IMG/VR virus record: IMGVR_UViG_3300047469_000262
Span: 1 to 45,197 of that record
Length of the DNA stretch: 45,197 nt
Reading direction: 5' to 3' (one strand)
Source of the DNA: a virus
Positions 38,286 through 45,096 of this stretch are shown in pieces. Numbering within the stretch: the first letter of the stretch is position 1; every line of letters starts with the position of its first letter. A program made the position numbers and the translations under genes. Below the pieces are notes generated by a model. It was given only the letters and a program-made list of their open reading frames with translations, had not been told where the DNA came from and searched no databases.

Positions 38286-39547
38286 GGCGTCGTCTCATTG
38301 TCGAGCGCGCTCTTATCGCTTCCGGAGACGGCCGTATCGCTGACTGGCTGTCCAGGCTTGGCACCGATGGTTCCGGAGTATTCCTCCCATTCTCCACCGA
38401 ACACTTCCGCCACGTCGCTGAGCTTCGGACGGTACCCAATCGAACCCATGTATTGGTACGTCTGCGCCTTCTTGAACAAATCTGCCTCTGGCGCAATTTC
38501 GCGAACCAGTTTCGGAGGGGTCGCCCCTGGGAAATTCAACTCGCTAATCCACTTTACCAACGTGCGGTTTAGCGTCGCGTTCACCATCTGGGAATCGCTC
38601 GTGATTAGCGCCAGTGTTACGTCCGCATACTCCGCGACAGCTGCACGCGATGCGCGCTCCCCGCTTGAAGTGGTGACGCTTTCGCACAGGATAGCCATCG
38701 AAATTTCTTCGTTAGCGGCCTCTCGCAGGCTCGTGTACACCTCGACGGCGGTGTTGCGGTTTGACTCGAGCAACTTCACTTCCAGGTCGCGAGGGATGGC
38801 AATGCCTGTGTTTCCCCGTATGGAATTTGCGAGTGCAAAGGCCCTCTGCTGCAACTCGGGTGACACACCCCCCTCCGGCATCGTCACGACAGTCGTCGGG
38901 CTGGCGAAGTTCTCCCCGTACTCCATCCACATCTTCCACATTTCGCGCTTGAAATGCAGCATGAACCAGACGGGCTCCCCAAGTCCCCGGCCATAGGGAT
39001 TGTGCGCCCGCTCTCCGAACGTATGCCATATGAACTTCCGTGGCGCATCGACAACCTCTCCAGGGAACATGTTTTCTGGAGTGCGCAGTCGGATGCGATA
39101 CTCGCCGTCAACCAGGAAACGAATTTGGTCCCGGTCAATAACATCCGTTGCAACGTACTTTCCGTCCTGGAGCTCCCACATCACCTCGCTGACGCTGTAT
39201 CCGTACACGAATGCCATCAGCAGATTTTTGCAGACCTTCTCAAAATCAAGGTTCTTCAGCTGGCGGGTCACCTCTTCGGCAGCTTTAATGTCGCGGAGTT
39301 TGTCGCTCGCAGGCTGCACTTCCCAAGGCTTGGCGAGGATGGGAAGCAGCCGCTTCTGGATAGCTCCGAGGGTGTGGCCGTCGCGCAGCAGGTCGTCGTA
39401 AAGGTGAATCCCGTTCGCGCCCGCACGCGCCAGCAGCACAGGGTCCAACTGGCGAAATGCGCCGGCCAGCGCGGGGAACGTTATGTCGTTCTTGACGCCG
39501 GCAATCTCTTGCAGCAGGTTCTGCTCTGTTTTTGTTATTTTTGTCAT
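38282..39547 (-). CDS. DUF935-family portal protein
   Basis: A 421-residue protein. LLPILAKPWEVQPAS, KNLLMAFVYGYSVSEVMWEL, KFIWHTFGERAHNPYGRGL and ISMAILCESVTTSSGERASRA segments match Mu gp29-like portals. It forms the DNA entry ring at one capsid vertex and binds the terminase. It is shorter than Mu gp29 (about 510 residues), ending in a polar Ser/Thr tail. It lies three bases after TerL. Confidence 0.92.
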   Translation of the reverse strand: MTKITKTEQNLLQEIAGVKNDITFPALAGAFRQLDPVLLARAGANGIHLYDDLLRDGHTLGAIQKRLLPILAKPWEVQPASDKLRDIKAAEEVTRQLKNLDFEKVCKNLLMAFVYGYSVSEVMWELQDGKYVATDVIDRDQIRFLVDGEYRIRLRTPENMFPGEVVDAPRKFIWHTFGERAHNPYGRGLGEPVWFMLHFKREMWKMWMEYGENFASPTTVVTMPEGGVSPELQQRAFALANSIRGNTGIAIPRDLEVKLLESNRNTAVEVYTSLREAANEEISMAILCESVTTSSGERASRAAVAEYADVTLALITSDSQMVNATLNRTLVKWISELNFPGATPPKLVREIAPEADLFKKAQTYQYMGSIGYRPKLSDVAEVFGGEWEEYSGTIGAKPGQPVSDTAVSGSDKSALDNETTP

Positions 39548-39550
39548 TGA

Positions 39551-41098
39551 TTAGAATCCAGCCAACAATTGCGAGGTGCGGCGCGGCCCAGCTGCGTGGA
39601 ATGCTCCGTTCCAGCGCATTTCCAGCGAAATGTAGTACTCGAGAAACTGCGTCAGTGCGTCCACCTGGTCGTCATGCCGCCCAGCAGGGAATGCAGCAAC
39701 CTCGGCCACAAAATCGCCGACCCAGCCGCTCTCCCCCTCAGGTATAAACACGCGCCCACCATCCAGCAGGTAGGACACATCCCGGGCGCGCGTCTGTTTG
39801 TCGCGTTTCCCCGGGTCTATCGCCTTCAGCGGAATGGAAGTGGTCTTTCGCAGGTCCTGTATCAGCGCGGTGCCGCTCGACTTATCCTCGACCAGCAACA
39901 TCTTTGCGCCCCAGTCCTTCGCGTGGGTTTCCACAAACTTGCGCAGCTCGAGGTATTCCCAACGTTTAGCTATCGCGTGGACAAGGCGGGGACCTGTTTT
40001 GTAGAGAGCCCAAGTCAGGCAGGCGCTTGGGTCGTTTAGCTCTTTAGCTTTGCTGCCAATATCCCAACTCTGGAATATTTCAGGGCGCTCTCCGCCCAGG
40101 CCCAGTGCGACGCTGCGTGGGTTCTCCCTGTACCGCACCATGCCCTTTACGTTAAGCAGGCCACCGTCTTCAGCATATGGGCGCTGCTGGTAGAGTGCTG
40201 CCCATTCGTATGCGGTGATGCCCGCCTTCTTGCGGAGCAGAAAGTCGACTGGCCAATTTTCCGGCCACAGTGAACCACCTACTCTGAAGCGTTTTCCCGC
40301 TTCCTGCTCTGCTTCGGTGAGGAACCCGTTAAGCAGCGCGGCGGTGTCCTCGTCCTCCAAGATTGCAGGGAATACCACGGTATCCCAGCCTTCGGCCGCG
40401 TGCTCGCGCAGAGTGAAGCCCGACAGGTCGTCCTCGTGCCAGCGCGTATTGATAATAATGACGAAGTTGCCGGGCTTGATGCGACTCATCACTGCGGTGT
40501 TGAACCAGCCGTGCATGCTAGTGCGTTCGGCCTCGGAAAAGGCATCGTCCTTGTCTTTGACGGGGTCGTCGATGATGATGCCGTCAATGGCATACCCGGT
40601 GAGACCGGCGCCACGGCCGATACCGAGGAACGCGAGTGGACCCGTTTTCGTTGCCGTCAAAGCGAACGTAGCGGCAGCGGAGCTACTGTCCGATATAACG
40701 GAGTCTGGGAACAGCATCTTGTGAACCGGCGCATTGATAAGGTCGCGCACCGCACGACCGCGCTGTTCAGCAAACTTGGAGTTATAAGACGCGTAAGCGA
40801 GGGAGCGAGTCGGAAACTTGCCCAGATACCAGGCGATGAACAGTTCCGACGCCGTTCGCGACTTTCCGAACTGCGGAGGCATAAAAATCTGCAAGCGCGT
40901 TATCTTGCCTTCCGCGACCTTCTGCAGTTTGTCGGCGAGCACCCGCAGATGCGTCGCGACCTGGTATTCGGGGTCAATCGCTCTGGCGTAGCTCAGGAAG
41001 CTACCGGCCGCCAAACCCTGAACGGCAGCTGTGTCGAGTGCGGCCTTCGCAGACTTGCGGCGTGTAGCCGGGTTACTGGCGACTTTGGGCATCGACAT
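39551..41098 (-). CDS. terL: Terminase large subunit
   Basis: A 515-residue DNA packaging motor. Walker A-like MPPQFGKSRT near residue 74 and Walker B GIIIDDP near residue 173, followed by the NTRWHEDD coupling motif. The C-terminal nuclease acidic residues are in SWDIGSK, LLVEDKSSG and GRHDDQVDAL. ATG at 41098 follows GGCGGAGCTGT. It would drive ATP-dependent packaging and cut concatemers; host IHF-type assistance cannot be judged here. Confidence 0.95.
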   Translation of the reverse strand: MSMPKVASNPATRRKSAKAALDTAAVQGLAAGSFLSYARAIDPEYQVATHLRVLADKLQKVAEGKITRLQIFMPPQFGKSRTASELFIAWYLGKFPTRSLAYASYNSKFAEQRGRAVRDLINAPVHKMLFPDSVISDSSSAAATFALTATKTGPLAFLGIGRGAGLTGYAIDGIIIDDPVKDKDDAFSEAERTSMHGWFNTAVMSRIKPGNFVIIINTRWHEDDLSGFTLREHAAEGWDTVVFPAILEDEDTAALLNGFLTEAEQEAGKRFRVGGSLWPENWPVDFLLRKKAGITAYEWAALYQQRPYAEDGGLLNVKGMVRYRENPRSVALGLGGERPEIFQSWDIGSKAKELNDPSACLTWALYKTGPRLVHAIAKRWEYLELRKFVETHAKDWGAKMLLVEDKSSGTALIQDLRKTTSIPLKAIDPGKRDKQTRARDVSYLLDGGRVFIPEGESGWVGDFVAEVAAFPAGRHDDQVDALTQFLEYYISLEMRWNGAFHAAGPRRTSQLLAGF

Positions 41099-41507
41099 AC
41101 AGCTCCGCCATAGCCCGCAACTGGTCTTCGGTCAGGTGCTGCTCGACCTTCTGCTTCGTCTCCATCTGCACAGGCTGGTCAAGGCCAGTAAGCTTCGCGA
41201 GTCGCTCGGAGATTTTGAGGCAGGCGGTTACCGCGTTCACGTCACCGTCTATGGCTCGGTCCCACAACCCGTTACGCATGGCGTCTAGTCGCTCAACTTC
41301 GAGCATGCGCAGCGGGCCGCTCCCGGCGGCCGATTGCTTCTCAAGTTTCGTGAACGCGCGCTGCACGAGGTTGTATGCGCTCTTCCCGGAAATTTGGAGA
41401 GCCAATCCAATCTGGCGATACGTCGCTCCCCGTTTGCGCAGCTCAACCGCCTGAACTTCACGCTCCAGCGACGCCAGCCTCTTCGGGCTCATTTTTTGTT
41501 GCGTCAT
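41073..41507 (-). CDS. terS: Terminase small subunit
   Basis: A 144-residue protein starting MTQQKMSPKRLASLEREVQA, with a helix-turn-helix at residues 21-52 (ELRKRGATYRQIGLALQISG, then SAYNLVQRAF). The C-terminus (TEDQLRAMAELYVDAQ) is oligomerisation-prone. I take ATG 41507, which overlaps the upstream stop as ATGA, rather than 41516. It overlaps TerL by 26 bases. It would recognise the packaging site, perhaps in the non-coding region upstream. Confidence 0.85.
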   Translation of the reverse strand: MTQQKMSPKRLASLEREVQAVELRKRGATYRQIGLALQISGKSAYNLVQRAFTKLEKQSAAGSGPLRMLEVERLDAMRNGLWDRAIDGDVNAVTACLKISERLAKLTGLDQPVQMETKQKVEQHLTEDQLRAMAELYVDAQSRQ

Positions 41508-42031
41508 TTTGTACATCCATCGTTGTGATATTTTGTGTAGAGCCAGAATGCAATCAATGCGGCCTCCGCCTTGTCATCTCGGCAAACTTTGGGGAGAGCA
41601 TCGCCGAACAGTTCGCGCGCCCGCGACTTACTGGTGCCTTTGTCGGAGGTGACGCCGAGTTTTCGCTTCCATACCGACGCACTCGGAAATTCCACCCACG
41701 CGCCGAGCGCCGCAGCGACGCCGAAGGCGGCGCCAGACGCGAGGCTTAGTGTGATGAGCGATGCTCCGTTGTCCACTCTGAATGCAAGTGGCCGCTCTAC
41801 CGCGAAGGCGACTGAACCGTGTACTGACTCCTCCCGGATTACCTGCGCGAGCACCTCGGTTGCGAGCGCGTTCTCGCTCTTGGCATCGTGGAGTCGGATG
41901 AGCTGCCCACCGGCATCGAGCACCGCGACGGCCCCACTCCTCCCTGGGTCAACGGCGATGTATCTCTGGAAAACAGGGTTTGCCGGCGCGCGAGCGACGG
42001 CCTTCTTTTTGGTCTTCTTCTTGGCTGGCAT
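41504..42031 (-). CDS. RuvC-like Holliday junction nuclease
   Basis: A 175-residue RNase H-fold protein. YIAVDPGRSGAVAV (first Asp), AFAVERP (Glu), SVWKRKLGVTSDKGTSK and the final DDKAEAALIAFW fit a RuvC-like resolvase. It has a basic N-terminal tail (MPAKKKTKKKAVAR). It could resolve branched DNA before packaging; its place next to terS supports that. ATG at 42031 follows CCCGGAGACCGA. Confidence 0.88.
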   Translation of the reverse strand: MPAKKKTKKKAVARAPANPVFQRYIAVDPGRSGAVAVLDAGGQLIRLHDAKSENALATEVLAQVIREESVHGSVAFAVERPLAFRVDNGASLITLSLASGAAFGVAAALGAWVEFPSASVWKRKLGVTSDKGTSKSRARELFGDALPKVCRDDKAEAALIAFWLYTKYHNDGCTK

Positions 42032-42066
42032 TCGGTCTCCGGGTCGTTGTAACTCGTATAGAAACC
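42032..42066 (-). promoter_or_regulatory. Putative late promoter
   Basis: On the - strand a TATAC box (42060-42056) lies 25 bases before the ribosome site of the RuvC-like gene, at the head of the structural gene series. It is the same -10 text as in the small-gene leaders. Confidence 0.5.
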
Positions 42067-42221
42067 GGGGCCGGAGAGGCTGTAGCCTGTTGGGGTAGGC
42101 TGTTGTCGCGGGGGCTTACAGGGTCCCCTAACAGGGAGTACCGGGTTGCCGCCTTGCTGGCGGCGTGTTTGCCACGGAGGAGATGGTGGGCTTTTGCGGA
42201 TACCCACTTATGCGGAAAACC

Positions 42222-42286
42222 AACCGGCAGAAACTTGCTGGTTAGCAGTCCCAGGCGGAGCTAACAGGCAGAAACTTGCCGGTTAC
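42222..42286. repeat. Twin palindromes with a GAAACT centre
   Basis: Two 24-bp inverted repeats, AACCGGCA-GAAACT-TGCTGGTT (42222-42243) and TAACAGGCA-GAAACT-TGCCGGTTA (42262-42285), lie 40-41 bp apart, centre to centre, with identical loops. Seven or eight arm positions pair in each. Position upstream of the terminase genes suggests a packaging or operator site. Confidence 0.7.
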
Positions 42287-42350
42287 TTAAACCTTGCAGA
42301 ATGAAAGGTTCATTTGAAAAAATTGTGCGACTGGTGCTGGCACCTGCATA

Positions 42351-42406
42351 CGCGCCGACACCCCCCCTTCCCCAAAAAGCACCCCGGGGGGTTTGGGTGG
42401 GGGTGG
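42351..42406. repeat. C-run / G-run tract with G-quadruplex potential
   Basis: A C-rich run followed by GGGGGGTTTGGGTGGGGGTGG on the + strand, giving four or more G-runs of three or longer with short loops. A similar tract on the - strand lies at the circular join (about 42-84). Confidence 0.65.
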
Positions 42407-42407
42407 A

Positions 42408-42445
42408 CCGCTCGCTTCGCTCGCTAACTCCTCCTGACCCAAGAG
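42408..42445 (+). repeat. 38-bp imperfect direct repeat, copy 2
   Basis: 33 of 38 positions match 85-122. In both places it follows a G/C-run tract, so a larger compound element seems to have been duplicated. Confidence 0.75.
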
Positions 42446-42461
42446 CCAAGCCTTAAACCCT

Positions 42462-42867
42462 TTGTTGGCAACCGCGTAGCTTCTTCCTAGAAGAGCCTTC
42501 GCACAGCGCGGTCTTGTCAACAGCCGCAGGCTTTGTACCCAATGAAACCCATTGCCGACAATGAAGAACCATTGTTCTCAAGCCGAGCGCAGCGAGGCTC
42601 ATACTGTCACGCTCATGGCTGGCTATCTGTTAGCAGCGGAGCTCATTGACGACAGTGTGTTGATTGACGACAAGACGTTGAGAACAAAAGCCTTTGCTCA
42701 CAATGTGTTGGTCACAAACACCTATGCTGGCAATGACTGATGCGCTACTGGCTATCAGGGTGTTGGTTGCCAACAAAAGGTGTTGGGAACAAAGGTACTG
42801 TGAACAGCGAAGCCAGGTTGAAAACAAAGAGTTTGCAATCAAGGCCTTTGCCTGCGGCTGTGAACAA
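42462..42867 (+). repeat. Array of TTGNNNNCAA-type sites
   Basis: About 15 short sites of the form TTG-N3-ACAA or close variants, each partly palindromic, lie in 400 non-coding bases. Starts are near 42462, 42514, 42533, 42552, 42572, 42646, 42664, 42678, 42694, 42708, 42767, 42783, 42798, 42818, 42833 and 42858. Spacing is mostly 14-20 bp. The three central bases vary freely while the flanks stay constant, which looks like a multi-site protein-binding region. Packaging site, partition site or second origin are all possible. Confidence 0.7.
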
Positions 42868-42934
42868 AAAGCCAGCCTCGTTGGGCTGGCAGTGTGTAGG
42901 GATGCGGAGTGCGGTGGGGTTGGCAGAGGTACGG
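42868..42934. other. Short non-coding remainder
   Basis: Follows the array up to the convergent end of gene 42935-43411. A hairpin GCCAGCC-TCGTTG-GGCTGGC (about 42871-42890) could end rightward transcription of the array region. Confidence 0.5.
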
Positions 42935-43411
42935 CTAGGCTGGAGAGGCTTCGTGCGTTGCATCGTTCGCTGCATCAGGCAACGAACCGTTACGGAATAG
43001 CGTCAGGTCGATGCATCTGCTCACCAGCTCATCGTGCGTAGCAATGCGCTTCTTCTTTTCCGTCGGACGACGTGCACGACGTGCGTGTTCGCGTTGTTCG
43101 TATGCGTCGCGAATGATAGGTCGCATGTAAGTTTTCAGCGCTTTGATGATTGCCTGGCGCACTTCCAGGCCGTCAAGTTCGGTGATGATGCTGCGTCCTG
43201 CTGTGCTACGAATTAGCCGCATTCCGTGCAGTTTGAACGCGTCCTCCATTGCCCATTCGTCAAAATCCGGCAGATTTGCGGCCTTTTCGAGGAGTTTCAG
43301 GCCGGTGACACGAGCGCGAAACGCAGCTTGCTGTCGCGTGTTGCCCTCGCCGTAGAGGCGTGGTTCCTCGGTGATTCGTGCGGCAATCGCTTTAAAAACG
43401 TCGTTGTGCAT
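42935..43411 (-). CDS. Hypothetical basic helical protein
   Basis: A 158-residue protein starting MHNDVFKAIAARITEEPRLY. It is helical, with a strongly basic stretch at residues 112-129 (REHARRARRPTEKKKRI), suggesting nucleic-acid binding. I start at ATG 43411, which follows GACTGGGAGAGAACA, rather than the upstream in-frame GTG at 43453, which lies in the leader hairpin. It has its own leader (O). Not recognised. It lies next to the TTGNNNNCAA array, so it is a candidate for the protein that binds it. Confidence 0.68.
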   Translation of the reverse strand: MHNDVFKAIAARITEEPRLYGEGNTRQQAAFRARVTGLKLLEKAANLPDFDEWAMEDAFKLHGMRLIRSTAGRSIITELDGLEVRQAIIKALKTYMRPIIRDAYEQREHARRARRPTEKKKRIATHDELVSRCIDLTLFRNGSLPDAANDATHEASPA

Positions 43412-43497
43412 TGTTCTCTCCCAGTCGTTATTTTTGTGCGTGCTCGACGGCACGCTTTGGTGATTTTTTCATTGGGTGTTACCTCACCTACAGTGTA
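43412..43497 (-). promoter_or_regulatory. Leader O: -10 box and 5' stem-loop
   Basis: On the - strand TACACT (43497-43492) precedes a stem-loop GCGTGC-CGTCGA-GCACGC (43455-43438), then ACAAAAATAACGACTGGGAG and ATG 43411. The stem-loop and ACTGG(G)AG parts match the + strand leaders; the upstream GCTCTA motif is not evident. Confidence 0.55.
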
Positions 43498-43504
43498 AAT
43501 GGGG

Positions 43505-43542
43505 CAAAACCCGTTTTCCACGGGAGCGGCTTGTGCCGCTCT
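43505..43542 (-). terminator. Double hairpin terminator
   Basis: On the - strand GAGCGGC-ACAA-GCCGCTC is followed by CCCGT-GGAA-ACGGG and TTTT. It ends the 43553-44011 operon. Confidence 0.75.
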
Positions 43543-43552
43543 CTCTGGCCAA

Positions 43553-43834
43553 TCAGTCTTCCTTGAGCTCGTCGTACCACTCGCGCAAGGTTTCATCGTT
43601 CGGCACCCAACGCACGAGAATTTCTTCATCACCGACTGCGTCGGGGTCGTCGCTGATGTTCGTGACGCGGTCTGCGTCGCTGTTGTAGTGAACGTACGGC
43701 GTGGCCTTCACGTCCGCTTCCACGGTGCTCTTGAACGCCTCGAACGATGCTTTGCTGTCGTCGTCGTCAAACGCGTTGCTGGCGAATTGGCCAATCAGCG
43801 TGTCGCGAACCAGTCCAAGCGATGCTTTTTCCAT
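43553..43834 (-). CDS. Hypothetical acidic protein
   Basis: A 93-residue strongly acidic protein starting MEKASLGLVRDTLIG, with SDADRVTNISDDPDAVGDEE in the middle. Such acidic small phage proteins sometimes mimic DNA, but nothing here proves it. ATG at 43834 follows CTGGAGAGACTGAA. Second gene after leader N; 39 bases follow the preceding stop. Confidence 0.7.
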   Translation of the reverse strand: MEKASLGLVRDTLIGQFASNAFDDDDSKASFEAFKSTVEADVKATPYVHYNSDADRVTNISDDPDAVGDEEILVRWVPNDETLREWYDELKED

Positions 43835-43873
43835 TTCAGTCTCTCCAGGGTAAAGTTTCAGTGAATGTTGTTT

Positions 43874-44011
43874 TCAGAACAGCAGCATTGCTACCAATCC
43901 AGCTATCGCGAGCACTGCGGCGGTCACGAAATAGTCCTGCTTTGTTTGCCTCCGACGTTCGTCGATGAGTGCGATTGCAGAAGCTTGGCGGCGTTCGAAA
44001 GTGGTTTGCAT
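43874..44011 (-). CDS. Small C-terminally anchored membrane protein
   Basis: A 45-residue protein starting MQTTFERRQASAIALIDERR. A charged helix is followed by a membrane segment at residues 28-45 ending in LVAMLLF, so the chain ends inside or just across the membrane. ATG at 44011 follows CCGGAGACAACCA and the clear leader N. Function unknown. Confidence 0.68.
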   Translation of the reverse strand: MQTTFERRQASAIALIDERRRQTKQDYFVTAAVLAIAGLVAMLLF

Positions 44012-44097
44012 TGGTTGTCTCCGGTTGTCGTCGGTCGCGAACCTCTTCGCTTCCTTCTATGTGTAGGTAACGAATTCGACGCACGAAGCCATAGAGC
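44012..44097 (-). promoter_or_regulatory. Leader N: conserved promoter motif plus 5' stem-loop
   Basis: On the - strand GCTCTATGGCTTCGTGCGTC (44097-44078), TACACA (44065-44060, 13 nt after GTGCGT), stem-loop GCGAA-GAGG-TTCGC (44050-44037), ACGACAACCGGAGACAACCA and ATG 44011. This - strand copy shows that the module is mobile with respect to strand. Confidence 0.65.
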
Positions 44098-44159
44098 ACA
44101 AAATCTTCAGATGACTTTGTTATCGTTTATTACACGCACTCAACCGTAGAGCATTAAAG

Positions 44160-44474
44160 CTATTCGAGATACTCGATAGCAGCACGCAGCATCGCGAGTT
44201 TCGCTTTCCAATACAGCCAATCAAACTCCGTGAGCGACGAACCGGCAGCACGAAATGCGTTGGTCGGCAGCCCGACCGCAGTGAACAGCGCCTTGTGTTT
44301 CGACGTAAGAGCCGTCAATGCGTCGCCGTCATGGTGATACAGCGCGCCATTGTCACGAAGCTCATCGAGCAGCATTTCGAGCGTTCCGAGCTCGTCAAAC
44401 GTCGGACGCACGTATTGTTCATGGACTAGCGTGGCCGTCCACTCCAGTGCTTCTTGCATCGGTGTCGTAGTCAT
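44160..44474 (-). CDS. Right-end tandem paralogue 3
   Basis: A 104-residue acidic helical protein. The C-terminal half (ALTALTSKHKALFTAVGLP ... YWKAKLAMLRAAIEYLE) lines up with the genes at 44474 and 44768, notably HxxLF, LP and KLxxMRAAI. ATG at 44474 overlaps the upstream stop. Family and function unknown; the pattern suggests a small helical bundle. Confidence 0.72.
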   Translation of the reverse strand: MTTTPMQEALEWTATLVHEQYVRPTFDELGTLEMLLDELRDNGALYHHDGDALTALTSKHKALFTAVGLPTNAFRAAGSSLTEFDWLYWKAKLAMLRAAIEYLE

Positions 44475-44752
44475 CAGTCAGCCTCTACAATTTCAATTGC
44501 AGCCCTCAGCAGCGTCACGCGCAGCACCAAATATTTCCTGTCTTCGTCGTCACCGTTCGCGAGGGGAACGAGCTCTTCCAGCACCGGATGACGCTCGACG
44601 AGCCGCCGCAACTCATCCTCAAGGATTGGCGAAACGCTCTCCGCCTCAGCACGCAACGCCAGCAGACTGGAGAACCGCGCCAGCTCCGCTTTGGTCAACA
44701 TGTGTTTCGCATCGCGCAATTCCTGCGCTGCTTTTTCCATCAAAACGCCCAT
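44474..44752 (-). CDS. Right-end tandem paralogue 2
   Basis: A 92-residue acidic helical protein starting MGVLMEKAAQELRDAKH. Its C-terminus (LRRLVERHPVLEELV ... YLVLRVTLLRAAIEIVEAD) aligns with its neighbours. ATG at 44752 follows ACGGAGG. It lies between paralogues 1 and 3, about 15 bases and one base away. Confidence 0.72.
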   Translation of the reverse strand: MGVLMEKAAQELRDAKHMLTKAELARFSSLLALRAEAESVSPILEDELRRLVERHPVLEELVPLANGDDEDRKYLVLRVTLLRAAIEIVEAD

Positions 44753-44767
44753 CTACAACCTCCGTGT

Positions 44768-45064
44768 TCAGTCGCCAGCGCGCGCAATGGCAGCACGCAT
44801 CAGCGACAATTTCGTCTGCGTCAGCTCGTACTCATAGCTGCCGAGCTTCATGTCTCCGCGTGGCAAATCAAATTCGCGAAACAGTGTCGTGTGACGCTGC
44901 ACGAGACAATTCAACGCCATCGCGTCGCCGACCGAGAGCACGCCACCGCACGTGAAGAAGCGCTTCAGCAGCATCGCGTACTGCTCAAGCTCGACCGCCG
45001 TCGGCCGTCGCGGCGTCACTTTCAGCAGGTCTACAGCCCACATCACGCTCTGCAAAATCAACAT
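44768..45064 (-). CDS. Right-end tandem paralogue 1
   Basis: A 98-residue protein starting MLILQSVMWAVDLLKVT. The stretch ALNCLVQRHTTLFREFDLP ... TKLSLMRAAIARAGD is shared with the next two genes. I start at ATG 45064, which follows a run of seven G; the frame is open upstream but runs through the CGCTCGC repeat. It is first of the three, transcribed from the direction of the circular join. Confidence 0.7.
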   Translation of the reverse strand: MLILQSVMWAVDLLKVTPRRPTAVELEQYAMLLKRFFTCGGVLSVGDAMALNCLVQRHTTLFREFDLPRGDMKLGSYEYELTQTKLSLMRAAIARAGD

Positions 45065-45073
45065 CGAACCCCC

Positions 45074-45091
45074 CCGCTCGCTTCGCTCGCT
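45074..45091 (+). repeat. 18-bp partial copy of the 38-bp repeat
   Basis: CCGCTCGCTTCGCTCGCT, identical to the first 18 bases of copy 2 (42408). It lies ten bases upstream of the start of gene 44768-45064 and can form a hairpin over its ribosome site region. Confidence 0.65.
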
Positions 45092-45096
45092 CGAAT

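Noticed and set aside
42462-42867. The repeat array as a CRISPR
   Set aside because: Repeats are only about 10 bp, partly degenerate, with 4-10 bp between them; there are no cas genes.
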